Assembly (NCBI GenBank): GCA_032768795.1
Contig: CP136491.1
Span: 3,350,501 to 3,414,500 of the forward strand
From: Tremella fuciformis
Lineage: Eukaryota; Basidiomycota; Tremellomycetes; Tremellales; Tremellaceae
Direction: 5' to 3'
DNA length: 64,000 nucleotides
Each line of letters begins with the position of its first letter. Position 1 is the stretch's first letter. A program made the translations under genes and the position numbers. Positions 30,595 through 40,359 of this stretch are shown here, one piece after another. The notes below the pieces were generated by a model. That model saw nothing but the letters and a program-made list of their open reading frames with translations, made no database searches and was not told where the DNA came from.

Positions 30595-33440
30595 GTCACT
30601 CGAACATGAGGAAGGTGTGGGAGCTCGGGAAAGAGGGGAAGCTAGGCGCAAAGTGGACAGGGTCATTTCGGAGAGTCGAATGCATGGATTGCCTGAAAGG
30701 GAAGGCAACGCGCTCGGCATCTCTACCTAACCCTCGTCGAGCCAGCAAGCCCCTCGTCGAGGTATCAGTCGATCTATGGGGACCAGCGACCGTCCAGTCG
30801 AGAGAAGGCTTCCAATACTTCCTCACCTGCTATGACGACCACAGCAAATACGTGCAGGCCATACCACTCAAGAAGAAGTCGGATGCAGCCGAAGCACTGC
30901 AAGACTATATCAAGTTGGCAGAGAATCAGCTTGATCGAACAGTCAAGACCATCCGCTCAGACCAAGGAGGCGAATTCACGAGCAAGGAATTCAGCCACTG
31001 GTGCAAAAGCAAGGGAATTGAGCACACCCTTACGCCGACCGACGCACACAACCAAAACAGTCGAGTCGAGCGCGTCCATCTCACCATCCTCAATGACATC
31101 CGGACATGTCTTGCGGACTCGAACTTGCCAACCCAGTTCTGGGTAGATGCACTGCGATATGTAGTCTTCACTCGGAACAGGCTACCAGGCTCCCACGCGA
31201 AAATCCCGATAACGCTCTTCCGACCAAACCACGACATCGACCTGCAGTACCAGGGGATGCAGCCATTCGGCCATCACTGCATCTATCGAGTTGTGAACCC
31301 CGCATCGAAGCTCGACGAGCGGGGACAATGCGGTCGACTGCTGGGGTACACAGAAGGGAGCTGGGGCTACAAGGTGCTGACCCAATCCAACAGGGTCATC
31401 GCAAGCCGAGACGTCACATTCATCACGGGCAGGAAGACAACGCCCAGTTCAGATGAACCACGACAGATCCTGGAGCCGCCTCAACCTGGACCTCGACAAC
31501 CATCGACGAGCCTCGACGAGGATGACGATACATCCATCGAGCTGAACGAGATAGTCGAGGCAGGGGAGGCACCAGAAGAAGAGGAACAAGGGGAAGAGAT
31601 GGACGACATACCTCCCCAAGCCGTACCCAGGCAAGGAAGAGGCTGGGTCAATGAGTACATCCGAGAGGATGCACCGAGCCCGGAACCGAATCCCGACGAC
31701 GGACCAGAGGATCCCGATCGTCGACTAAACGAGCTCACAGCGGCCGATGCAGATGAGCCAAGACGGTCGGGGAGACTAGCGGGCCAAGAACCTAGTCATC
31801 ACCCTCTGCACGACATCGACATGGACTATAACCGAGTAGCCATAGAGCACGCGTTATCAGCCCAGTCACTCAACAACCCCCAGTCGTACACCGAAGCTCG
31901 TCGAGCCGCAGACTGGGAGGATTGGAAATCGGCCATGGACGAGGAGATGGGAAAGATGGAGAAGTACGGAGTGTGGGAGATGGTTCCCAAGGAGAATCAC
32001 CGCACTCTTACAGGCAAATGGGTATTCACCCGCAAGATCGACGGGGACACGGGCAAAGCGAGTCAGCACAAGGCCAGATTCGTTGTGAGAGGATTTCAAC
32101 AAGTCTCAGGACGAGACTTCGACGAACTCTTTGCTTCGGTCACCCACAAGTCATCATTCCGCCTGTTCCTCTCCATCGTCAACTACCTCGACTGGGAATG
32201 CGACCAAATAGATATCATTGGAGCATTCCTCAAGGCCAACATCGACAAGGACATCTTCATCGAGCCACCAGAAGGCAGCGACATCGCCGCCGGACACGTT
32301 CTGCACCTCAGGAAATCACTATACGGTCTCCGACAATCACCGCACTTGTTCAACAAGCGCCTCGACGAGTTCCTACGGGAGCTAGGCTTCAAACCGACCC
32401 TAGCGGATCCATGCATCTACTCGCTGCGACAAGGACACAAGCGGTGCATGATCTCAGTCCACGTTGACGACATGCTCATAGCCGGCAACGATCGATCAAC
32501 AATTGACGAGATCAAACGGAAGATCAACAAGGAACTCGAGTGCAAGGACCAAGGACCGGTCTCTTACTTCCTCGGTATCAACATCTACCGAGATAGGTCA
32601 AACAAGAAGATGTACCTGTCACAAGAGCACTACATCGAGGCAGTTCTTCAACGCTTCGGTGAACCCGGCAAAGCCTGCAAGACAATCTTGCCTGACGCAA
32701 AGCTCGTCGAGGCTACGCCAAAGGAGGTCGACGAGGCTCGAGATAAACCATTTCCAGCACTCGCCGGGTCAATCCTCTATATTGCCACGATCACCCGACC
32801 CGACATCGCCTACGCAGCATCACTGCTCTGTCGCTTCATCAGCAAATGGTCACTCGCACATTGGAGGGCCGCAAAGCACCTATTAAGGTACCTGCGAGGA
32901 ACATCAGATCTCGCACTCACCTTTGACGCACATGCAGGAAGAAGAGCACTGCTAGGCTGGGCAGACGCAGACTGGGGTGGATGTCTCGACACACGTCGAT
33001 CTACAACCGGCTACGTCTTCAATACATACGGGGGCATTGTGTCATGGAAAAGCAGGCGACAACCGACAGTCGCACTCTCGACGACACAGGCCGAACTCCT
33101 AGCATCAACAGAAGCGGGCAAAGAGGCAATATGGCTCAGGCAATTATTGAACGACCTCGACCTCGGTATAGATGGGGCAGTGCCCATCTACAACGACAAC
33201 AATGGAGCCATTCAACTGGCCAAACATCAACACGGGTTCAAGCTGAACAAAGCATTCGACATGCGAGCCCAGTGGATACGAGAGCATCAAGCTGGTGGAC
33301 TGCTTGAGCTCAAATACACACCAACGGACAGCAACCGAGCCGACATCCTGACCAAGAACCTTTCGGCCGAGAAGACGAGACAGCTTCGGCAGCTACTGGG
33401 CTTGGGAAGACAAGGAGAAGCAGAGCAGCAGAGTCAATAG
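30524..33440 (+). CDS. Element D ORF2: integrase, reverse transcriptase, RNase H
   Basis: The -1 frame continues to 33440. The open frame reaches back to about 30378, but the useful part starts at the candidate slip site. Domains: GAG_pre-integrase (LLTWHKRLGHSNMRKVWELG with CMDCLKGK), integrase core (VDLWGPATV, RSDQGGEF, NSRVERVH), an acidic Pro-rich linker, copia RT (KWVFTRKIDG, KARFVVRGFQQ, IDIIGAFLKA, LYGLRQSP, VHVDDMLIAGN) and RNase H (GWADADWGGCLDTRRSTTGY, STTQAELLAS, YNDNNGAIQLA, NRADILTKNL). No stops, so possibly functional. Confidence 0.92.
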
Positions 33441-33448
33441 ACATGCTC

Positions 33449-33459
33449 GCGAGGGGAGG
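33449..33459 (+). promoter_or_regulatory. Element D polypurine tract
   Basis: GCGAGGGGAGG touches the 3' LTR, where plus-strand DNA synthesis is primed. Its exact abutment on CGACGG supports the unusual LTR boundary. Confidence 0.75.
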
Positions 33460-33777
33460 CGACGGAAATAGGTAGTACGCTCACATGAGCTTGACTCAGC
33501 CTCGAGTAGCCTCGTCGAGGCACACACATCCTCGACGAGGTTGTGCCTCGACGAGGTTCATCCTCGACGAGGCAGGGGAAGCTGCCACAACGATAACTCC
33601 GCATATAACGCCGACACCCTCGACGACCTTGTAGAATGCCGCCGCCTGTTGCCCTCCTCATCACTCATAGCAAGTGCTGAGCGGGCAACAGGTAAGTCCG
33701 AATGCATCACTCATAGCAAGTGCTGAGCGGGCAACAGGTGACCGGAATCCCATTGCCTCAGAGCTAAGATTCCGTCG
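33460..33777 (+). repeat. Element D 3' LTR (318 bp)
   Basis: Matches 28794-29111 by eye, including the tandem duplicate and the four palindromes. It is followed at once by the target duplicate TTCAT. Confidence 0.93.
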
Positions 33778-34505
33778 TTCATAGCTGTCCGGAAGGCAGA
33801 GGCACTGATGAGTGATATCCTTGGGATCGAGGTTGTTGTTCCGTTCGTGTTGTTGTTTGTGTCCTTGGGTGATGGCGTACCTGCAGCTTTGGTGCTGGGC
33901 AGGTTACCTGAGCTCGTTTTCCTTGGGGTCCTTGGGATCCTTGATTTCCTTGAGTCTCGAGGGTTCCTTGGTGACTGAGGAGCAGAATCTCCTTCCAAAG
34001 GCTGATCAGGCCAGTCACACTGCTCCAGGCAGTGAGCGGAGGAGAACTTGATAGTCTGTTTAGACCAATCAATGCTTGGGTTGTGCCGAGAGAGCCATGG
34101 TAGGCCAAGGATGATGGGGTATGTGCCAAGTGATGTGATGTCAAGAGAGAGTGTCTCTTCATGACCTGGAAGGCACAAGGTGATAGCTTCGGTGTGGTGT
34201 GTGATGGCGCCAGAAGAAATTGGTCGTCCATCAATGACTGAGACCTCTAAAGGCTCATCCTTGAGTATCCTTGGTATGTCTGTAGTGTCGAGGAAGTTTG
34301 CGTTGATGAAGCTGGCTGTTGCACCAGAATCAATCATAGCAAGTGTGTCGTAGTTGGCTTCCCCATACTTGAGCGTGATGGGAAGGCAAAGGTGATCCTT
34401 GGGTGAAGCGGGAAGTATTGTTGACTGTAGCGATGTTGCCGTGATCAAGTGTCGTGTGTGATGTACCGTTTTGTGCCCCTTTGGGAGCCCCAGAGGTGGG
34501 GGCAC
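33778..34505 (-). pseudogene. Element B pol, part 1: protease
   Basis: The N-terminal segment of B pol, in the -1 frame from gag. It has the aspartic protease motif (MIDSGATASFINANF) with the partner strand (IILGLPWLSRHNPSIDW), then a basic and Pro/Thr-rich linker. It is broken after the FRTAM codons by element D and continues in frame at 28793. Confidence 0.9.
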
Positions 34506-34507
34506 GC

Positions 34508-35524
34508 TTAGGCCTGGGGCTGCGTGTTTTTTGCCTTGTTGTCGGAGGCAATGGCGGCAACCTTGGTTGCAGCGTTGATTTGAGCTTTCTGCTCACGGCG
34601 TCGCTGAGCAGCACGGCACTCAAAGGCCTTGTGACCTGGCTTGCCACAATAGTTGCAGAGGTTCTCCTTCATGCGTCGCTCACGCTCAGCCTGAGAGATT
34701 GGCCCATAGGCCTGGCGTGTCTGAGCAGCATCGATTTCCATGGGAGTAGGAGAGAATGTCGTAGTCGTTGTACGCGGGACAAAGGTGTTGGCCTTTGTAG
34801 AAGCAGTGCCTGAGTGTGGGTAGCTGATGTTGTTGATAGGGCGCTGAGTGTTGATTTGAGGTCGAGGGTTGTTGTTTGTGCGTCGCCTTTGATAGAGAAG
34901 GTCATCATACTCAATGGCGGCGGTGACCAGAGCCTCGTAGTCCTTGAATTTGCCAGGAGCAAGGAGTCGATCCTTGACATCGTCCTTGAGGCCATCAAAG
35001 AAGTTCTGCTTCTTTGTCTCATTGTTCCAGTGCACATAGGCTGCGTGGCGCTGGAATTCTGTGGCGTAGAGGCTGGCTGATCCTGTCTGTCGGAGGTTGC
35101 GTAGCTTGAAACGAGATGTCTCAGCCAGGTTGGCGTCACCAAAGTACTTCTTAAATTCGATTTGGAAGTCTTCCCAGTCATGGAGCCAAGCTGGCTGATC
35201 CTCTGCATCCATGCCAAGGTAAGGTAAGACCCATCGGTAGGCTTCTTCCTTGAGGAGATTGGTTGCAAAGGCAATTCGAGTGATGTCGGTGCCATAGGTA
35301 CGAGGTTGAACAGCAAAGACCATGTTGCACTTGGCCAGGAACTCCAAAGTCTGATCCTTACGGCCATTAAAAGGCGGTGGATGAGAGATCTTTGGCTCCT
35401 TAGCATGCTCAGGCCTGGTGTTGGTAGCTTGAAGGGTGTTGATCTGAGCCTGCAGCTGCAAGATCATGTCATGCTGCACTTGCAACGCTTGCTCAGCATT
35501 GAGCTGGGTGTTGGTAGATTCCAT
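34508..35524 (-). CDS. Element B gag
   Basis: A 338-residue capsid/nucleocapsid protein, intact. N-terminal coiled coil (LQVQHDMILQLQAQINTLQA), gag capsid core (FNGRKDQTLEFLAKCNMVFA, FKLRNLRQTGSASLYATEFQ) and one CCHC zinc knuckle CNYCGKPGHKAFEC. A basic Ala/Lys tail follows. An in-phase A AAA AAC heptamer sits at 34526-34532, 15 nt before the stop, and would shift ribosomes into pol. Confidence 0.92.
   Translation of the reverse strand: MESTNTQLNAEQALQVQHDMILQLQAQINTLQATNTRPEHAKEPKISHPPPFNGRKDQTLEFLAKCNMVFAVQPRTYGTDITRIAFATNLLKEEAYRWVLPYLGMDAEDQPAWLHDWEDFQIEFKKYFGDANLAETSRFKLRNLRQTGSASLYATEFQRHAAYVHWNNETKKQNFFDGLKDDVKDRLLAPGKFKDYEALVTAAIEYDDLLYQRRRTNNNPRPQINTQRPINNISYPHSGTASTKANTFVPRTTTTTFSPTPMEIDAAQTRQAYGPISQAERERRMKENLCNYCGKPGHKAFECRAAQRRREQKAQINAATKVAAIASDNKAKNTQPQA
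34526..34532 (-). promoter_or_regulatory. -1 ribosomal frameshift heptamer, element B
   Basis: On the minus strand AAAAAAC falls exactly in the X XXY YYZ phase of gag (GCA AAA AAC). The A AAA AAC type is a well-known slip site of retroviral gag-pro junctions. The downstream pol frame is -1, as required. Confidence 0.75.
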
Positions 35525-35651
35525 GGTGACAGGGATGGATTAACCTGGGCGTCAGCAAGAGTTTTTGGGTATCTGGGAAAGCCTTGGGTGGCAAAAATGC
35601 GAAAATGTTGTTGACGAGAGGACGAGGGACGAGCAAGGACTAAAGGGGTTG

Positions 35652-35661
35652 AGCAATGGAT
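35652..35661 (-). promoter_or_regulatory. Element B self-primer binding site
   Basis: On the minus strand ATCCATTGCT starts two bases after the 5' LTR. It is complementary over 10 nt to AGCAATGGAT in the LTR at the expected transcript start, about 32 nt beyond TATATAAA. This is the same layout as in element C. Confidence 0.65.
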
Positions 35662-35663
35662 AC

Positions 35664-36145
35664 TGTCACGCCTGCGGGTAGTCTGCGGTAGCGAGAGGTC
35701 TGCCTTGGGTACTGAAGGGGTTTAGTCTCTGGCTCGTAGAGCTTGATGACTGCCTTAGGTACTGAGGTGACTGAAGTGTTGGGTTAAGACCAACTGAGTG
35801 ACTTTGTGTGAAGAGAAGACACAAGATCCATTGCTGAAGAATCAAACGAATTGCGAGAAGAAGGGGGTTTATATAGACAAAAGGGGTCGTCTGGTATCTG
35901 ACCATACTATGTCTGTCACCTGTCCAGAATACGTCCATCTCCTAGTAAATCCCCTGTCCAGTGCATGGCTGACGGTTGTCATGCGTGATGCAATTCTATG
36001 CATCCTTAAGCTATGCCGGGTGTCCGACGGGGCATAGTCAAGTGTCTGTCATCTCCCTTCATAGCAAGAGCCATGAAGGAGACAATTGTGACAGATAATT
36101 GAGTCAATGACGCGACCTTGGTGGTAAATTTGCCGGGTCATGACA
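35664..36145 (-). repeat. Element B 5' LTR (482 bp)
   Basis: Matches 16563-17044. The target duplicate GTCGG follows at 36146-36150. Confidence 0.93.
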
Positions 36146-39100
36146 GTCGGAGCTGAGCAATGTCTTGCCAGTGCGCTGACCGTGAAGGTTATGTCCGGTC
36201 GCGTCGCCATTGCTGCCCACATCAAGCTCCCGACTAGCTGCTGGTATCTTGCCACGCCCTCGTGACACGGCTCTCCGTCTGGTTGGAGGTGGACACCCGC
36301 TACCCATGGGGTAGTGACAGGCTTGGCGGTTGTCATATTGAATCGGTCAAGGATGGTGTCGATGTAAGCCGTTTGACTGAGATGGATGGTGCGCTCCTCC
36401 GTGTCCCGGCTGACCTTCAGTCCGAGCATGAACGTCACCTCCCCAGCATCGGTCATCTCCCACCGCCTTGCTAATTCCCTCTTGATCTCATCAACCGTTG
36501 CCTTGTCCTTTGCTGCTACCAGCATGTCGTCCACATACACCACCAGGTACGCCGTCTTGTTTCCTTTTCTCACGTACACTCCCCAGTCCTGTGCACACCG
36601 CTCGAACCCGAGCTTTGCCAGTTGCTTATCCAAAGCCTCCCACCAGGTTCGACCTGCTTGCTTCAATCCGTAAAGGGCCTTGAGCAGCTTCACGCAGTTT
36701 GCCTTCCTGTTGGTTGCTTGATAGCCAAGGGGTATCTCCATGTAGATTGGTGTCGTGAGTTCTCCATTGAGAAATGCTGAAATGACATCGACCTGACCTG
36801 TTGCTAGGCCATCTGTCGCCACAATGGTGAAGAATATTCGAAGTGATGTGAGGCGTGCCACGGGTGAGTAGGTCTCCTCGAAGTCTTGTCCAGGGACCTG
36901 CGAGTATCCTTTGGCGACAATCCGAGCCTTGTGCTTGATGATTGCTCCGTCCTGATCTCGCTTTGTCTTGAACACCCATTTGCACCCTACTATCCTTCTG
37001 CCCTCGGGCAACACCGCTTCTTCCCATGTCCCAGCTTTCTCAATCACGCGCAGCTCTGCGCTCACCGCCTCTTCCCATTGTTTCTTGAGGGGTGACGCCA
37101 TGGCCTGCTCATACGTCTTTGGGTCATCGTCCAATGCTGCCGTTGCTGACAGCATCCAGCCAAATATCTCGTCATTGCTTGCAATGTTGACCTCGCCATC
37201 GGCAATCATTACTCGTGGCGCCCGGACTCTTTCACTGCGTCGAGGTTGGAATGGTACTGGCTCCGCAGGCACCGGTGCAGGTTGGTCTGCCTGAGCATCC
37301 TCTTGCCCGGCTCCCCCTTCCTCTGCTACCGCCTCGGGCTCTGCCCTCTCTTCCGCCTCCTCTGTGACTTGCTCCCCTGAGCTTGGCTGATCGTCCAAAG
37401 ATTCCATCGGTACCGGCACTTGCTCGACTTGCTCGGTTACCTCCTCTCTTGCAGGTGGATTAACATTGGCTTGATTTGTTGTCCTGAAAGTGACGTCCCG
37501 GCTGAAGATCACCTTTTGCGTGAGTGGAAGCCATATTGCCCATCCACTTGTTCCCGCTGGCAATCCCACCAGTCGTCCCTTCTCCGCTCTTGCCTGTGTC
37601 ATATCCCCTTTCTCTCTGTTGGCATCTGGGATCCTTACCCATGCCTCGCACCCAAAAGGATGTACGTCCTCCATGCTTGGTTTGCGCTTCCACAGCACTT
37701 CCCAGGGCGTCTTCCCGTCCGAGCCTACTCTTGTCCTCATGAGCCTGGCTTCCGTCCACTTCATTGCAAACACCCAATGTTCTCCTCCCATCTTTGCTCC
37801 GATGAGATTTGCAGCTATCATCTCCTTCACCGTCCTGTTCATCCTCTCTGCTACTCCGTTGAGCTGAGGCGTGTACGCCGGGGTGATCTGGTGTACCAGA
37901 CCTTTCTCCTGCGTCCACCTATCCCACCTCTCTCCCGAGTACTCCCCTCCGCCATCAGTCCTGATGACTTTGATTGTCGTGCTGAGGGCATTCTCGAGGA
38001 GGGCGATGCACTTCTGCAAGTGCCCAAGTACCTCGCTCTTCTTCTCCATTGCTCGGAGCAGAGTGATCTGGGTGAAGTCGTCTATGATCGTAACATAGTA
38101 CCGCATGCCGCTTGTGCTTGGCCTCACTGGACCAGCCACGTCGGAGTGAACAATCTCCAATGGTGTTTTGCCTCTGATGGACACGTCGTTGAATGTGAGT
38201 CGGGTCGCTTTACTGATTTGGCAGCTCTCGCAGTCGCTTGTCTTGAACTCGAGGCCTCCCGTGATGGTGAGTCCAATTGCTCTCTCATCCCGTGCCAAAT
38301 CCTTGATGGTGGTCACTCCCAAGTGCCCCAGCGCCTCATGCCACTCCTTCAACGTTCTTCCTCTCGTTGCCGCCATCACCAGTCCTCTCGTACTTTCTCC
38401 TTGCTGACTCCCTTTAGCTCCCCTGCCCCGCGGTAGCTCTATCGTCCACAAGCCTCCCCTATGGGTGAACTCGACAGTGACACCATGCTTGATGTGTGTC
38501 ATCCCGGCTCGACTTGCTTCAATGTTGAACTTCCAGCCCCGCTTAGCCAAAGTTGGCATTGAGAGTAGGTTGAGTCGTCCATTTGGTAGATAGTACACCT
38601 CTTTGAGAGTGAATGGTACCCTTTTGTTGATGGTCGTGACGAAGGAACCTGACTGATCTGCAGTCATCACAGTATCTTTGTTGGCTGCCCCAAACCGTCG
38701 TGGGGTTGTGAGGTTGATCATGTCGGAGAGTAGGCTTTGGTCGTGAGTGAGGTGATGAGTAGCGCCAGAGTCGAGGATCCAGAGTGCATGGCCGTTCTCG
38801 GTAGCAGCTCCTACAGCGGGTTGCCCCACATGCAGCGCTGGTGCTACTCCAGCCAATCCCTCGTACTCCCTGCTCACTCCCACCATCTTCTCCGCCGCAT
38901 TTGCTTCTCCTTTCTTCTCTCCGTCCTTCCTTGACCAACAGTCCTCAGCCTTGTGCCCTTGCTTCCCGCAAGTAAAGCACTTTCCAGGGAACTTTCCTTT
39001 AGTTCTCTCGCCATCTCCTCTAGAGTTGGGTTGACGTCTGCCGCCACCCTGAGGGCCTCCTTGTTGGCCTCTCCCAAAGCGTCGACCTCGTTCCCTGCCA

Positions 39101-39864
39101 TTGCCTCTGTAGGGCTGGCCCCCAACAGCCAGTGCCATTGCCTCTGCTGTTGCTGAACGGGTGTCGGATATTGCTTTTCTCTTTTCTTCGATGAGGTAGA
39201 TGCGTCGCAGGGATGTAAACCGTTGCTGATTCTCCGGGAGACTGAAAAACTGTGAGCGAATTGGGTGTAGGTGATAGGGAAGGGTCTCGATGAATGCCGC
39301 ACAACGGGACTTGTCGTCCTTGAGTTCTGGTATGCCGGCTGCTGCCCCTCGTTCTGCTATCCCTCCGAACTTCTCCAAATGCTCCTTCATGTCTCCTTCC
39401 TCAGTCAGGAAGAGCGTCCCAAGCTCTCTCCTAATCTCCTGCTTGTTTTCTGCCGACTCAAGTGGGTGAATCTCAATTAAGAGCTCCCACATCTCGAACG
39501 CTGTCGTGCAGTCGAGGAGATCCAGTCGATAAGTCGTACTGACAAACCGTCGGATCTGCCCCATGGCGCGCTGATTCTTGGATCGCCAATCCAGGAGTTC
39601 TCTCCTCTTCTGGTCTGCCCCTATCCCCAAGGCTGGCTTCAATTCTGTGCCGCTCGTAGTCGTAGTCCCCATACTACTGACGTCAGGGGTGGGTTCTCGT
39701 GCTTCGTCCACTGGCTCTGGCAGGTAGCCCAATGCTACGTCGTAACAACCGACCAAGTTGAACCAGTCGATCATGGCATTGCGCCACTCGAAGTAGTTGC
39801 CTAATCCCTTCAAGATAGGGATGCTCATGGCAGTGCTGTTGACAGTGGTCTCGGTGGTCGACAT
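36146..39864 (-). pseudogene. Element A gag-pol, N-terminal part (Gag, protease, integrase, RT)
   Basis: A single copia polyprotein frame, split by element B. The frame opens at a TTG near the LTR; the first ATG is at 39864. In order: Gag with a CCHC knuckle (CFTCGKQGHKAEDC); protease (WILDSGATHHLTHD); GAG_pre-integrase (LKEWHEALGHLGVTTIKDLA with CESCQISK); integrase (HSDVAGPVRPSTSGMRYYV, RTDGGGEY, NGVAERMNRTVKEM); an acidic Pro-rich linker; and RT (GCKWVFKTKRDQDGAI, DVISAFLNGEL, LYGLKQAGRTWWEAL, VYVDDMLVAAKD). The last element-A residues are ALARHCSAP, and the frame resumes at 16562. No other damage was seen. Confidence 0.92.
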
Positions 39865-39918
39865 GATGGTGGTTGTTGTGCTCAGAGCTGCCTCTTTAGA
39901 TATATCTGATTCCAAATC

Positions 39919-40040
39919 TGTTGAATCGCGGACGAGCTGGGAAGAGAGAATTCATCGTACTATCTCTATGAGTGGTGGCTATATGTAGTTTCGTCCTACG
40001 GCACTTCCTATAACCCCGCAGTGGCGGCTAACCTTCAACA
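39919..40040 (-). repeat. Element A 5' LTR (122 bp)
   Basis: Matches 15416-15537. The target duplicate TTCTG follows at 40041-40045. At only 122 bp this is a very short LTR. Confidence 0.93.
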
Positions 40041-40045
40041 TTCTG

Positions 40046-40359
40046 CCACTTAGAGCGGCCACCAGATGTCAAATACGACTCTCAAGAGCAAGGTATCTGC
40101 CGTTTACCGATTGCGAAGAGGGCCTGCCTGTAGGAGACTCGTCCTGCATTGGTGACTTGACCGCGAGCCACACGGATACAGACGCCTGGCCTGTCTCATA
40201 ATATCCGTCCGAGGTGAAGCCTCATGTTCAGCTGTTGGCCCATTTATTCGCTTCACAGGATCTGTGAGAGTCCCCTGACACCCGTCAAAGGTCGTCACGA
40301 ACGTCGACAACGATCAAATGGAAAGCTGATCACACTGTGCGAACATCCCAAAGCAGAGC
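40046..40359. other. displaced native upstream region of NSL1
   Basis: This was next to the NSL1 leader before element A entered (matching TSD at 15411-15415 and 40041-40045). It lies downstream of the minus-strand gene at 40360. It should contain the native NSL1 promoter, now 24.6 kb from the gene. A minus-strand ATG at 40149 followed by a GTAAAC donor could be an old 5' exon, but that is weak. Confidence 0.6.

Larger units (their letters stand above)
28794..33777 (+). mobile_element. Element D: Ty1/copia LTR retrotransposon with non-TG/CA LTR ends
   Basis: LTRs of 318 bp (28794-29111 and 33460-33777) begin CGACGGAA and end TTCCGTCG, a perfect 8-bp inverted repeat instead of the usual TG..CA. 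Target duplicate TTCAT is at 28789-28793 and 33778-33782. It is inserted in element B between protease and RT coding, in the orientation opposite to A, B and C. Size 4,984 bp. A primer site (29112-29129), Gag-protease ORF (29209-30594), integrase-RT-RNase H ORF (up to 33440) and polypurine tract GCGAGGGGAGG (33449-33459) are in order. The integrase-before-RT order makes it copia. Confidence 0.94.
16563..36145 (-). mobile_element. Element B: chromodomain Ty3/gypsy retrotransposon, interrupted by C and D
   Basis: LTRs of 482 bp (16563-17044 and 35664-36145) end in TGTCA/TGACA, with target duplicate GTCGG at 16558-16562 and 36146-36150. Without the nested elements it is about 6.06 kb. It reads on the minus strand: gag 35524-34508, protease at 34505-33783, break by D, RT 28793-27553, break by C, then RNase H, integrase and chromodomain 19024-17057. 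The polypurine tract is AGAGGGGGAG just inside the 3' LTR (minus strand, near 17049-17058). All breaks fit in-frame insertions of C and D. It inserted into the copia A reading frame. Confidence 0.95.
15416..40040 (-). mobile_element. Element A: Ty1/copia LTR retrotransposon, outermost, interrupted by B
   Basis: Two direct 122-bp LTRs (15416-15537 and 39919-40040) with termini TGTTGAA/TTCAACA flank the insertion, and both sides carry the 5-bp duplicate TTCTG. Without nested DNA the element is about 5.04 kb. It reads on the minus strand: 5' LTR at 39919-40040, gag-pol from 39864 downward, a break at 36146-36150 where element B entered, then the RNase H end at 16562-15765 and a polypurine tract (minus strand CTAAAGGGGAG, 15538-15548). 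The order protease, integrase, RT, RNase H makes it Ty1/copia (Pseudoviridae). The LTRs look identical by eye, so insertion was recent. Confidence 0.95.

Noticed and set aside
15416..40040. Nested retroelement block as a regional centromere
   Set aside because: Some basidiomycete centromeres are retroelement-rich, but this block is only 24.6 kb, has gene-dense flanks within 150-320 bp and contains young, intact copies. Nothing here supports a centromere over a simple insertion nest.
40100..40160. Minus-strand ATG at 40149 with GTAAAC donor as an original first exon of NSL1
   Set aside because: The frame can be joined only by choosing very short or off-phase introns, and the family N-terminus is already complete from 15280. 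It is kept only as a remark on the displaced region.
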